A stretch of 64,000 nucleotides of DNA from Simmondsia chinensis (GCA_018398585.1 JAGTTD010000005.1:36520750-36584749); one strand, 5' to 3'. Shown: positions 33,192-45,109, counted from the first letter of the stretch. Notes: generated by a model not told the origin, from the letters alone. Numbers and translations are program-made.

Positions 33192-33807
33192 TGTGAAGAA
33201 AACTTAAACAAATCTGACATACTATGATATCAACTTGTTAGGGAAAACTTGATGCGGAAGCGTGAAACCCTGATAACTTGATTCGATTCAAATAATATAA
33301 CTCATGCAAAACGAGAAATAAACAAATATGGAGAACGAAAGAACAAAACAAGAACACACAATATTTACGTGGAAACCCCTCTACAATCAAGAGGGGAGAA
33401 AACCACGGGCAGAGATGGAGATTCTTTATTAACTGAACGGAAGAATTACAACGATACTTCCCAGAACGAGATATATGGAAGAATTACAATCACTCCCTCT
33501 GAACTCTCGTAGCACTCAAAATCTTGGAGGAATTACGAAATTACCTCTTTTCTCTCAATGGCGGCGCCACACCTTTGATTGGATCATAATTGGAGTTAAA
33601 CTCACCTAAGCCGAAATCCTAAGCCCTTATTTATAGAAGACGGCTAAGGTTTGCGGAAAAAAGACTCCCGATCGATCGGCCAAGTGCCGATCGATCGACC
33701 CTCTCTCAGCCAAAATTTCCGAATCTTTCCTTAAATCACCCAATCGATCGGTGACCCTACGACAACCCTATAAAAATTAAACAAGTAATTTGAGACATAA
33801 CCTAACA
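33192..33807 (-). repeat. 5' LTR of the miniature copia
   Basis: Same length as its partner, although each has lost or kept different segments between CGATCGATCG motifs (33667-33760). Ends TTTTCTTCACA next to the primer-binding site. Confidence 0.88.
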
Positions 33808-34363
33808 AAAAATAATAATTCGTATTATAATTGAGCCCAACTGTTTCAGGTCTTAGTTCTGCCACAGGCTGATATAATTCTAACCATGTATATATGTGTA
33901 TGTATTACATCGACATTCAAAGTTAACAAACTTTGGTGGAAGGTATCTATTTAGTGATGAAATATATTTATTTATGTAGCAATTTTTAATTAAAAAACAA
34001 CAAATTAGTGTAAAGGGATTCCAAATATTGTCACAAATATTTTATATAGTAGTATTTTCAAAAGAAAATTCATTAAACTTTGATTAAGTATAATTTGTAT
34101 TATTTATGCTAAAAGTTTCTGTACTTTGTCTATTGTATTAATTTAGTCTTTGTATTTTTAATTGTATCAATTTAGTCCCTATACAATTCAAAATATGTCG
34201 ATTTTGTTCATAGAGAAAATTTTATATTAAGTTTTTAATAAAAATTTTAATGGTTCAGTCACGAATTGGGCTAAATTGAGTAAACGGATAAATTTATAAT
34301 AAGTTGCTTACATCTAACATAATTTTTTCGTTCAAAATTACGACATTAACTTAACTTAAACTT

Positions 34364-34561
34364 GACCTTGCAACATACCCAGTGCCCCAAGGGCTCCCCG
34401 CCTAAGCAAGGTTTGGGTGGGGGGGAGGGCGGATGTACGTAGCCTTCTCCCTTCAGGGTATTACCCCTGAAAAGAGGCTGTTTCCGAGTGCCCCCAACCT
34501 GAGGGTGAAGACTTCCCAGGAGGTCACCCATCTTGGTACTGCTCTCGCCCAAGCACGCTTA
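34364..34561 (-). mobile_element. 5S-rRNA-derived SINE, 5'-truncated
   Basis: Minus-strand head begins at TAAGCGTGCTTGGGCGAGAG, mid-5S, so the first roughly 50 bases are missing. Then GATGGGTGACCTCCTGGGA and the LINE-like tail to CACTGGGTATGTTG. Confidence 0.82.
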
Positions 34562-34573
34562 CTAAATTGACAC

Positions 34574-34644
34574 TGTTAGAGTATAAAACCATTCTTGAGT
34601 CTTCACCTATCGGCTTAACTTTTGGGTGAGATGGTTCTTTGACA
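34574..34644 (+). mobile_element. 71-bp solo LTR with 5-bp TSD
   Basis: Starts TGTTAGAGTATAAAACC and ends GGTTCTTTGACA. The 5-bp repeat gacac flanks it exactly (34569-34573, 34645-34649), and it interrupts the MITE sequence actaaattgacac/attttg. The TG...CA ends and 5-bp TSD mark an LTR. The size is that of a SMART/TRIM-like miniature LTR element. It also contains a TATAAAA box. Confidence 0.8.
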
Positions 34645-34748
34645 GACACATTTTGAATTATTCAAGGACTGCATTGACACAATTAAAAATATAAGGATTA
34701 AATTAATATAATAGATAAAATACAGAAATATTTGATATAAATAACCCT

Positions 34749-36088
34749 ACAAATTTTAAACTTTATAATACCTTATTATATATTAAAATAGCTAAGTAAA
34801 AGAAAATCAACAGCACTAGATTCCTAAGTAATAAATAAATAATTTGTTTAAAATAGTATAGTGGACGGCTAAAAGCATGGTTCTCTCTTGGGTTATAATC
34901 ATGGCAAATCATACTGATTATATCACTGAATACTTATTATAGTTAATTTATATGATAAATTATATATTAGTAATCAAAGATTTAGTATACTAATTTTTTA
35001 GTTTATAAAATAATATTTTAATCAAAAATTATATTTATTATATAAAATAGTTTAAATAGTGGAGTATAAATATGTAAAATAGACCTCATTTTTATTTTTT
35101 ATACTATTGTTTGAATTATTTTATTAGATATATGTAATTTTTAAAATTTAATAATTATTTCATAAAATTTGTGACTAAAAAAATTAATACATTAAATTTA
35201 GATGCTGATATTTAATTTACCATAATTTATATTATTGACCAAAATAAATACATTAAATTATATTTATAGAAAAGCACCATTTTTTTCTGTAAAAAAACTG
35301 ACACAGCCATACCCCATGACCCAAAAAATAACATGATCCGGCAGTTTTTAATGTACAAATTAAATTAAAGGAAATTATATATTAATATTATGAGATTAAA
35401 TGTATTAATTTTTTAATATTTAATTTTTATAAAATAATTTAATTTAAAAGTTATATATTTCAATAAATTAGTCCAAATAAGAGTGTGAAAGCAGGTAAAA
35501 TTTATCGTTATGTTGTTGATAACTCCACTATTAGATTATTATTTCCCTCACCTACACATGAACCGCAATTTTGTGACATTGATAATGAAGAAAAGTTAAA
35601 ATAAGGACCAATTTTATAATTTTATACACTATTATTTGAACTATTTTATTAAATATACGTAACTTTTTCAAGTAAAAATTTATTTTATAAAGTTCATGGA
35701 TTATAAAGTTAATACAAGTCCTCTCCAAAGTTGGTTGAGACAATTTAGTGCATGTTAGCTTTCGCTTATTTTTTGTTTTCTAATCCCGTTTTCTCGAGCT
35801 TTGATGTACCATTTTTTGTCTTTTTGTTTGTCGTTCTTATGTTGATTGACTCAAGGCTCGTATGTATGAGTTTTATCACATATCCCAAATATCCTCAATA
35901 ACAATTGTAATTTGTCAAGGACAAAGAAATTCGCGTATTACTATTCAAACAACCATAAGATTATCCCCTTCAATATACAAACAGTCAAAACCTAGATTCC
36001 GACATCATTCAATCCCTTCTCTGGCAGCCCAAGTCTCCGACAAAATAATAGGAGCATTACCAGTGCTACCCCAGTCAAAATCAAGGGT
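34749..36088. other. AT-rich stretch without recognised gene
   Basis: Several diverged inverted words (for example actattgtttgaattatttt near 35103 and relatives near 35045 and 35628) suggest decayed inverted-repeat elements, but no ends can be fixed. The frame 35862-36122 has no family resemblance. Confidence 0.3.
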
Positions 36089-36093
36089 TCTAC

Positions 36094-36258
36094 TATTAGA
36101 CTATATTCTAGAACATTCCTAGGGTTTTGCAGTTTACTCTTTTGCCCTTTGACTTGTGTAATCCTAGGGGTATTTTTCAGTCTTTTGATTCTTGATATTT
36201 GCCTATATATTGAGGCCTCCCATGTACTCTTATATTCATTCAAATATAATTATTCACA
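36094..36258 (+). repeat. 5' LTR, terminus TA...CA
   Basis: Begins TATTAGAC, not the usual TG, and ends TTCACA. The same TA start is in the 3' LTR. Confidence 0.9.
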
Positions 36259-36438
36259 TGGTATCAGAGCAATTACTCTGATTCTCTTTTTTTCTCTATT
36301 TTCTTCCGCTGTTCTTTTCTTTTCTTTTGTTGTTTGTTGGTCCTTTTTTTTTTATGCAATTGAAGTGTTAAATTCTCTAGTAATTTACTTCTATTATTGT
36401 CTTTCTTTTCGTTCTTTTTTTCATAATTTATTTGAGTA

Positions 36439-37860
36439 ATGGCTTCTAATCCAAATCGATCCTACGCTAATGCCCTAACCTCCCTCCCCTTCTCCCAGCC
36501 TAGCGGCGCCCGCTAAATGGCAGAGCCTGGCCCTCCCCATGTCGGTACTCTGCCCACCATCGCGGCTCCTAGCCCACCGGGGGTGGTGACCGACACCTCC
36601 ATTGTCGGAACCACCACCACCGGTGTTTCTTTCTCTCAGTCGGTGGATGCCGGTGTCGCCATCTCCGGTACTCCACCACCACTTGGGAGGTTATTGTCGA
36701 ACCCGACACTTAATCTGGGCATCCCATCCTTGTCGAACCCCTTTCCTGCCTTCGCTGCACCCTCAGTTGGTGTTGGTTTTGGTTTTGCCGGACCCACCCT
36801 GTCCGGTGGATTCCGGCTAGTCGATGGTGGCAGCTTTGCCCCGGCTCTCTCCCCGACTCTCTCCCATGTCGGTGGGGATGCCGGTGTGGCGCCGCCAGCC
36901 ACCCCACCCCATTACCTAAACCTTAATTACTTAATTTCAAATTACTTCAACCCTAATATCTATAATCATCCCGCTTCCCCAATTGTTCTTCCTTTATCCA
37001 ATATCACTAGCATTGTCACAATTAAACTCGAATCAACTTCTGATTATCCCCCATGGAAAGAACAATTCAACATGTTACTACTTGCACACCAATTATTAGG
37101 GTTTATCGATGGATCTTACCCCCCCGCTCAAATAACTCTCCCCACAGGATCAGAGTCTCCGATCTTGCATAACTGCCACTCTCTCCCGCTCCCTTATTAA
37201 TGATATTGTCCGCTATCCAACTTCCAAAGACATGTGGGATGCCTTGGCTAAGCATTTTCGGGTTCACTCCATGGCTAAGAAGTATGACCTTCAAACTCAA
37301 CTCATAACCCTACGTAAAGATGACAAAACCATGGATGCCTACCTTTCTGAACTTAAATCAATTGCCGATGATTTAGCTGCCATTGACTCACCTGTGTCTG
37401 CTAGAGAATTCCAACACTTTGCTATTCATGGGTTAACCCCTGAATACGCAGCTTTTGCAACTTTTACTCGAAAAACTTCAAAACTGTATTCATATGATGA
37501 GTTAAAATCTGCTTTACTTAATGAGGAAGGTGCCCTAAACCGTAACAATGGTCGTACCAACCCAGACCCCGCCCATGCCATGGTTGCTTCCAGGCAACCC
37601 CCCCAACCAAACCACACGAACGGTGGCCGCGGCCGTGGTTGTGGTAGGAAGGGGAAAGGGGGCCGTGGGGGCCGCGGTGGCAAGCCACCCCATACCGGCC
37701 CACCGTACGGGTCCCACCCCGGGGCGCCATCCTCTAGTGCTTCTTACTCTGTTCGACCTCCGGTAGGTCCCCCCTTCCATTCTAATGCAGGTGTGCTCGG
37801 CCTCGCTCCCCAATTTTGTCAGATCTGCTCACAAACTGGTCATACTGCCATTACCTGTCC
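36439..37860 (+). pseudogene. copia gag with zinc knuckle
   Basis: The natural start is probably the ATG at 36439 (MASNPNRSYAN). A stop at 36514-36516 lies directly before the second ATG at 36517. A proline/glycine-rich N-terminal part leads to WKEQFNMLLLAHQLLGFIDG; a frame change near 37140-37190 then shifts reading to the frame of 37232 (MWDALAKHFRVHSMAKKYDL, LKSIADDLAAIDSPV). A glycine/arginine-rich RNA-binding stretch (near 37620-37690) precedes the CCHC zinc knuckle CQICSQTGHTAITC, intact, near 37817-37858. Confidence 0.9.
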
Positions 37861-40800
37861 TCATCGCTTTGACAACTCCTCGTTCCCGGACCCCAGCCAA
37901 TCCTTCGCTGCCATGACGGTGGGGGAACCACATGACTACAACTGGTATCCTGACTCGGCTGCTTCCAATCATATGACGCCGAACCCAGGTATCCTCTATA
38001 ATCTACTTCCTTATTCTGGTCATAAAGGTGTTCTTGTTGAGAATGGGGCCTTATTGCCTGTAACACATGTGGGCTCTACTACAATATCTAAAACACCCCT
38101 TCACTTAAACAATGTTATGCTCGTCCCTAACTTAACTTACAACCTTCCGTCGATTAAACAATTATGTTGTGAAAATAAATGTCGAGTTGAATTTGACTCA
38201 AACTCCTTTTGTGTTAAGGACCGAGTTACAGGGACACCGCTTCTACAAGTGCCCAGTAATGGACCACTATATAACTTCTCACCACATGATATTGGGCTCC
38301 TTGCACGGTCACTCACGGCGCATTATGGCATCAGCGACTAGGGCATCTAAGCAAATCTGTTCTTGATACTTTATGTAAACAACATTTTTGTCCTTCTGTT
38401 AAGTTTCTAGATAAATGTTTCTCATGTTGTTTGGGTAAATCTAGAAAACTGTCTTTTGAGCGTGTGCTACATAATACTACTATGCCTTTGCAACTTATAC
38501 ATTCTGATGTTTGGCAATCGCCTGTCTCTTCTAATTCCGCATTTAAATACTATGTTCTATTTGTTGATGATTTTTCCCGCTTTATATGGCTCTATCCGAT
38601 ACGACGCAAATTTGAAGTTTATGACATATTCACCGGTTTCAAAAATTTAGTTGAAAACCAATTTAATATGAAAATTAAAGTTTTCCAAAGTGATGGTGGG
38701 GGTGAATTCGATCATCGGTGCATGAATGCGCTATGCCGGGATGCTGGAATTCACTTTCGACTATCTTGCCCTGATACCCCCTAACAAAATGGGGTGGCGG
38801 AACGCAAGTATCGGCATCTATCTGAAATGGCACGGACTCTTTTAATTCACTCAAAACTTCCCTATGAATTTTGGGACGACGCTTTTTGCACGGCATGTTT
38901 TACAATAAATCGTTTCCCTACACCAAATCTTTCTAACTTCTCTCCCTTTCAAAAACTTTTTCATACCAACCCTGATTATAATCGTTTTAGAGTCTTTGGG
39001 TGTGTTTGTTACCCCAACATCACATCCCGTGCCCCTCATAAATTAGCCCCTCGGTCCACTCCCTGCATTTTTCTCAGGTATGCGGCTCGATATAAAGGTT
39101 ACCGGTGTTTTGATGTCTTAAATAAACGAATGTATGTTAGTAGGCATGTAGTCTTTGATGAATCTAGATTCCCTTATCCTGAACTTGTTAGCCCTTATGT
39201 GCCCGAAACTAATGCTTCCCATAATGCACCGTTGGTAATTTGCACTTCCCCTTCCCCGGGTGTTGCATCGGTGTCTCCGGCTCCGGCCCCGGCCCAACCT
39301 GCCACAGCACCCCCTGACCGTGGGCTACCCCAGCTGGTGCCTATGGTGCCTCCCGTCCCCACTGGTATTGGTTACCCGGCCCGACTGCATGCGCAGTCCC
39401 TGCCCGCTCTACCACCGCCCAACGCAACCCCCTCCTCCCCTCCCGAGTCTCCGGTCCTAGTATCCAGTGACGATATTCCTTCATCACCTATTCCGAGTGT
39501 CGAGTCTGACCCTAGTCCTGTGTCTGACCCACTATCCCCACCGCCTCCCCCTACTCATAATGTGCATCCCATGCGTACTAGGCTTAAGGATGGGATCCGT
39601 AAAACTCGGTACCCACTTTCCCTATCATCTATTACGGTAATTCAAGAGCCCACATGTTACTCGCAGGCCACTAAAAATCCCCAATGGCAGCAAGCCATGG
39701 CAGATGAATTTAATGCCTTACTTCTTAACAACACTTGGGATCTTGTCCCACATGACCACTCGAAAAACCTTGTAGGTAGTACTTGGAAATATAAAGTAAA
39801 GTATAAAGCAGATGGCTCGGTTGAACGGTTCAAAGCCCGCCTCATTGCTCAAGGCTTTCATCAACGTGAAGGTCTTGATTATAAGGAGACTTTTAGCCCT
39901 GTTGTTAAACCGACCACCATACACTTTATACTTACACTTGCTGTAACGTACAACTGGCCCATACAGCAGTTGGACGTTAAAAATGCATTCCTACATGGTC
40001 ACCTTAAGGAAGAAGTTTATATGAAACAACCACAAGGCTTCATACATCCAAAGTTTCCTAATCACGTATGTCGACTTCGGAAAGCATTGTATGGGTTGAA
40101 GCAGGCTCCTCGGGCATGGTTCCAATGGTTCAGTACGTTCCTTCTTAGTCTTGGCTTCATCTGTTGTCGGGCTGATCCTTCCCTATTCATCCATAAAACA
40201 CGTTCTCATCTAACCTGTCTCCTCCTCTATGTTGATGACATTATCCTCACTGGATCCTACCACTCGCACCTCACGTCTCTCATCCAGTCCCTCTCGACCC
40301 AATTTGCGATGAAAGACCTTGGCCTGTTACACTTCTTTCTCGGTATTCAGGCCACCCGCAATTCTAGGGGCTCTTTCTCTCCCAACACAAATACACTGTT
40401 GACCTGCTCACCAAACTTGGCTTCTGTGATGCCAAACCAGTCAAAACCCCCCTACCCACCCGAGCACATCTCTCTTTGAGTGACGGGGACCTGCTTGAGG
40501 AACCTACTGAGTATAGGAGTGCAGTGGGTGCCTTGCAGTACCTCACTATGACCCGTCCTGACATATGCTATGCTGTCAACCTGGTTTCCCAGTTTATGCA
40601 TGCTCCACGCGATCCCCACTGGCAGGCTGTGAAGCGTATTCTTCGGTATCTCAAATCCACTCCTGATCATGGTCTTCTCCTACAACCTGCTCGCACTCGC
40701 ACTCTCACTATCACAGCCTTCGCCGATGCTGACTAGGGTGGTTGCCCTGACACTCGTCGCTCTACCACTGGCTATGTCGTCTACCTTGGACCAAACCTCA

Positions 40801-41186
40801 TTTCATGGAGAGCCAAAAAGCAGATAACCATTTCCAAAAGTACGACCGAATCTGAGTATCGGGCTGTGGCTCAGGCTATTGCTGAAAGTGACTGGCTTCG
40901 GTAAATCATGTGCGACCTGGCTATCCGGCACCCAGGACCTATGATCGTCTACTGTAACAATGTTTCCGCCTCTTACCTTGCAGCTAACCAGGTGTCCAAC
41001 GATCGTGGCAAGTACGTGGATGTTGACTTTCACTATGTTCGAGAGAAAGTCCTCAAGGGTGACCTTCAAGTTCACTACACTCCAACCACAAAGCAGGTGG
41101 CTGATATTCTCACCAAGGGTCTTGCGGTTGATCGCTTCTTCCAACACAAGGCCAATCTTCGCGTGCTATCACCCCGCTCAGATTGA
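37861..41186 (+). pseudogene. copia pol: protease, integrase, RT, RNase H
   Basis: Protease has WYPDSAASNHM (37942-37974), with DSA in place of the more usual DSG/DTG. The GAG-pre-integrase zinc region follows the stop at 38341. The integrase core has IHSDVWQSPV and FQSDGGGEF; a CAA-to-TAA stop at 38782-38784 interrupts TP-QNGVAERK. RT (about 39650-40330) has QLDVKNAFLHGHLKEEVYM, LYGLKQAPRAW and the catalytic YVDDIIL intact. A frame change follows near 40380-40470, then RNase H (40476-41186, [15 protein letters not shown] [14 protein letters not shown] with stops at 40734 and 40902, and VADILTKGL at the end). Confidence 0.92.
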
Positions 41187-41193
41187 GGGGGCC

Positions 41194-41357
41194 TATTAGA
41201 CTATATTCTAAAATATTCCTAGGATTTTGCAGTTTACTCTTTTGCCTTTTGACTTATGTAACCCTAGGGATATTTTCAGTCTTTTGGTTCTTGATGTTTG
41301 CCTACATATTGAGGCTTCCCATATACTCTTATATTCATTCAAATATAATTATTCACA
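41194..41357 (+). repeat. 3' LTR, terminus TA...CA
   Basis: About a dozen differences from the 5' LTR, all transitions by my count, plus one single-base gap. Confidence 0.9.
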
Positions 41358-41362
41358 TCTAC

Positions 41363-42188
41363 CACACCAATCCCGAACAATAAAATCATAAGAAGATGCA
41401 TCTTTTTTTTTATTGAACTATCAAAATAAATTTTCATCCAATTCATATCTGAATGTGTCCACTTGATCCCATTTCTACCTCTCATTTTCCTCCTACCCCT
41501 CGTATGGTTGTTAGAATTGAACTACCCATTATTCCTTAAAATCCATTCAACAAAATTCTGTCAATTTGAGTGACCACATGACCAGAACTAAAAGGTTTTC
41601 CTTTAAAAACAAAATCAAGTATCTTAAATGTCGATATATACAAGATATATAAACTATGTTAATATTTTCAAAGCAAATCCAATGAATTATGACACAAATT
41701 TCTCTAAATTATGACAAAAGAGAACTATATATTTAGCAAAATAATGTATCATCTTAGCATTTACAATAAAAAGATCATAACTTAATGATAAACACCTATA
41801 CATTGTTGTAAATATTTCTATAGAATGCCAGTTTTGACAATATCGGCCCCCCAAACAAATGTCTAAAATATGATCCGGTATATATAATAATATTTCTCTT
41901 AACAATTAATTTTAACGCAACAAATTATAGAAACCTTTATCATAAACTTATTATTATTAACAGTTGTAGCTTTAGAAACTTTTTCCAAAGCTCGGAGCCT
42001 CTAAAATTTAGGGGCGCCAATAGGCTGCTTAGGGTTAATGTCCAGCTTGATTTTATGTTAGCTATTTTTAATAAAAATCCACTAGATTTTTGCAAAAAAG
42101 TACCTGATTGATAAAAACTTTCAAACTTTAACTTAGTTATAAAATTTTTAAATATTAGGTACCTCAAAGAGTAGATAGATACTTAACT
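41363..42188. other. no feature recognised
   Basis: AT-rich DNA between the copia and the RTE LINE; no gene or element end supported. Confidence 0.35.
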
Positions 42189-42201
42189 AGAGTATCTAAG
42201 T

Positions 42202-43518
42202 ACAACAACAACGACAACAAACCCAGTGTCTCCAAGGGCTCCCGCAAAAGCAGGATCTGGGGGGTAGATGTACGCAGCCTTCCCCCTTCCGGGGGCTACC
42301 CTGAAGGGAGGCTGTTTCCGAGGAACCCCAACCTGAGAACCTGGTTCGTAGCATAAAGCATGGTGACCTGGCAGTAGGAGAGCATCAAAGCATGAGTAAA
42401 GCAAAACACACTGCGATCAAAACAAACAAGGCAAAACACACGGCGATCAAAACAAATAAACTCAAAGCAAATCACATCAAGCAGAAATCAAATGATAAGT
42501 AGACAAGTAGCAGCTCATAAGAGCCATTACGCAACATAAGTGCACCAAGAGGAAGACAAGGTCTAGCACTAATAAGCTAGATTACCCTACTCCAATTGGT
42601 TCATCTATTACCCTTATGCTAGCCGTCCACTGGGCCCTATCTAAGGCCATCTCTTCCCAAAGGTTTAGGTGGGTGAGGTCTTGTCGGTTCGTCTCCAACA
42701 ATCTCTTTTTTGGCCTGCCTCTTCCTCTCCTACCTAGTGTAGTATGGGGCTGTTCGCATCTCCTAACTGGAGCGTTGACCGGTCTCCTTCTAACATGTCC
42801 GAACCACCTCAAACGTTGCTCCCTCAATTTATCTTCAATGGGGGCTATACCCAATTCGCCTCTTATGACGTCGTTTCTGATCCTATCCTTCCTTGTGTGT
42901 CTACACATCCACCGCAACATTTGCATCTCCGCCACCTTCATCTTCTGTGTATGTTGTTGTTTCATCATCCTGCACTCCGCCTCATACGTCATGGCTGGCC
43001 TCACTACCGTCTTATAGTATCTTCCCTTTTGCTTCAAGGGAAACTTTCTATTACAAAGTACCGCGGAGGCCATTCTCCATTTATGCCATCTCGCTTTAAT
43101 TCGGTTGTTGACATCCTCATCAACTTCGCCGATGTGTTGTATCATGGACCCCAAGTATCTGAAGATCTCCTTCTTCAATATGGTCTCAGATCCAATCTTG
43201 ACGTCTTCTTGACTAGGCATGATGGAGGTATCGAACTTGAGTTCCATGTACTCGGTTTTGGCTCTGCTTAGTCGTAAACCCTTCGACTCTGGTACCCCTC
43301 TCCACAGTTCCAGCTTCTCATTTACCTCTTCCCGCGACTCTCCCGCCAATATTATGCCATCTGCAAAAAGCATGCACCAAGGTACACATCCCTGGATGTG
43401 CCTAGTGAGCTCGTCCATAACCAGAATGAATAGATAGGGGCTCAAAGCAGACCCCTGGTGTACCCTTATTGTTATCGGAAAAGCGTCTTATCTCTCCGTC
43501 CAGTGCATGCACTAGACC
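42202..43518 (-). mobile_element. RTE-type LINE, 5'-truncated, with 13-bp TSD
   Basis: agagtatctaagt lies on both sides (42189-42201 and 43519-43531), so one 1317-bp insertion is certain. Read on the minus strand it holds the second half of an RTE reverse transcriptase, a roughly 240-bp 3' UTR with a short tandem repeat (gcaaaacacac...gcgatcaaaacaaa, about 42400-42450), and a 3' end (42202-42345) that matches the tail of the 5S-derived SINEs and closes with a TTG repeat. It is the only clear candidate partner LINE in the window. Confidence 0.9.
42582..43492 (-). pseudogene. RTE LINE reverse transcriptase, C-terminal half
   Basis: Reading starts in the RT core: VHQGSALSPYLFILVMDEL (upstream of the first ATG at 43445). 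The catalytic box reads CMLFADGIIL, so the second Asp of FADD is replaced by Gly. LSRAKTEYMELKF, FRYLGSMIQ, AEMQMLRWMCRHTRKDRIR and LRWFGHVRRRP follow, all typical of plant RTE elements. The frame is otherwise open for 287 codons to the stop at 42582, which suggests a fairly young copy. It lacks endonuclease and the first RT motifs because of 5' truncation. Confidence 0.9.
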
Positions 43519-43531
43519 AGAGTATCTAAGT

Positions 43532-43920
43532 GATAAATAATAAATTTCCAACTGGACAGAGCAAGTAGATGTTATCCAAAAACAAAACATAAAAAAAAGG
43601 ATGTATATGGTTGACCCAGATCGACTCGAGTCACCCATTTCGACCTGGCTGCATGAATAGGGTGAGAAAGATCACACCCGTTTGAAGGAAAGTCAAACCA
43701 GGTGAGTTGAATCTGGAAAGAAAAACTTAGACCTAGTTCAACTAGGTTGGGTCGTCCCCTAGGCAAGTTGAGTCAAACCGAATCGCGAGTCTAAAACAAG
43801 ATAAACCTACCATGGTCAATTCGAGTCAAACCCACTGTGGATCTAGGTGGTCAAACCCGAATTTGACTTTGTTTTCATCCTTCAACATGTTTTTAAACAA
43901 AAAAAAAAATCATTAAAAAT
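43532..43920. other. degenerate GACTCGAGTC-type repeat
   Basis: Words such as gatcgactcgagtcaccc and gagtcaaaccc recur (43615-43865), resembling worn hAT non-autonomous sequence; no ends seen. Confidence 0.25.
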
Positions 43921-45109
43921 AGGGCAAATTATAAACACACCCCTAAACTTTCCTATTAAATGCAATATACCCCCTGCACTTTCAATTTAATAACTGAACT
44001 TTATAATTAAACATAACACACTCTCCGCACTTTTAATTTCATGAAATAGACCCTTGAACTTTGTTATATACACAATGCACCCCCTGAACTTTGCAATTAA
44101 ACACAATACATTCCCTGTACCTTCAATTTTGAAAAATAGCCTTTAAACTTTGTAATTACACATAATTTACCCCCCCAAACTTTGATAATAAACATAACAC
44201 ATCTCTTATACATTAATAAATTTGAAATTAAAAAGTATGAAACTAAAAAATTTTAAACGAATTATGAAAAAAATATTTTTTTGAAAAAAGTTTGAAAATT
44301 ATAATAATACTTTTTAATTTGGGTTTTGAATTTTTGAATTTCTTTAGAATTTATTTTCAAATTTTAATTTCGTACATTTTTTTAAAAAAATTTAGATTTA
44401 TTAATCTAATTTTGATATTCATTTTTTTAAAAATATATTATATTTTATCTTATAGTAGTTTTTATAAAAATTTAAAATATTTTATTATCTTCTAAATTTA
44501 TAATATTATTACTAATTAAAATAATTATTTTGTATAAACATCAGAAAAAGAAACATAAAGCTCTTATTTTTTGCATAAAAGTATAAAATCTCTATCTCTT
44601 GTATAAAAGTAGAAAATTCCTAATTTTCAATTTGATATACTTTTTAATTTTAAATTTATTAATCTAATTTTTACCAAAGTTAAAAAAATTATTATATTTT
44701 AAAAAAATTTCCTATTTTTTCCTCATAATTTGTTTTTAAATTTTTAATTTCGTACATCTTTTAATTCAAATTTATTAATATCTAAAAGGTGAATTGTGTT
44801 AAGAACAAAGTTTGGGGGGTGTGTTGTGTGTAATTACAAAGTTTAGGCGGCTATTTTATAAAATTAAAAGTGCAGGGAGTGTGTTGTGTTTAATTATAAA
44901 ATTCAGGAGGCTATTTTATAAAATTGAAAATACAGATGGTGTGTTGTGTTTAATTATAAAGTTCAGGGGGTTATTTTATAAAATTAAAAATTTAGGGAGT
45001 GTATTGTGTTTAATTGTAAAGTTTAGGAGCTTATTTTATGAAATTGAAAGTGTAGGAAGAGTGTTGTATTTAATTGAAAAGTTCAGGGGGTCTTTCTATA
45101 ATTTGCCCT
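43921..45109. mobile_element. inverted-repeat element with 62-bp tandem repeats in its arms
   Basis: Ends agggcaaattata and tataatttgccct. Flanks ttaaaaa(t/c) may be the TSD. Each arm is a tandem series of about 62-bp units with words like cctgaactttgtaatta. On the right (about 44812-45095) about 4.5 units keep one frame open by chance. The centre is AT-rich. Confidence 0.75.

Larger units (their letters stand above)
32002..33807 (-). mobile_element. miniature copia element (LTR-574 bp-LTR)
   Basis: Two 616-bp LTRs (32002-32617 and 33192-33807) bracket only 574 bp. Flanks are aaaaa on both sides (31997-32001, 33808-33812), the expected 5-bp TSD though low in information. On the minus strand the primer-binding site AATTGGTATCAGAGC (33177-33191) and the polypurine tract CAAGGTGGAGATT (32618-32630) are both kept, so the unit could still be copied by an autonomous relative. 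Gag start, a piece from the integrase-RT linker and the RNase H end are fused in one reading frame. Confidence 0.9.
34097..34748. mobile_element. MITE family A, copy 5, host of two insertions
   Basis: Ends gtattatttatgctaaaag and gatataaataaccct. The inner part is split by a SINE (34364-34561) and a 71-bp solo LTR (34574-34644); what remains matches the family order. Target duplication not clear. Confidence 0.72.
36094..41357 (+). mobile_element. nearly complete copia element with 165-bp LTRs, TSD tctac
   Basis: 5.26 kb. LTRs 36094-36258 and 41194-41357, exact flanks tctac (36089-36093, 41358-41362). The primer-binding site tggtatcagagc follows the 5' LTR at once (36259) and a purine tract gattgagggggcc precedes the 3' LTR. 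All copia domains occur in order (gag, protease, integrase, RT, RNase H). The short LTR and the domain style suggest the Ale/Retrofit group. Broken by a few stops and frame changes, so it is recently but not currently active. Confidence 0.94.

Noticed and set aside
36602..37813. Several overlapping frames on both strands of the copia gag region
   Set aside because: Shadows of the GC-rich gag coding sequence.
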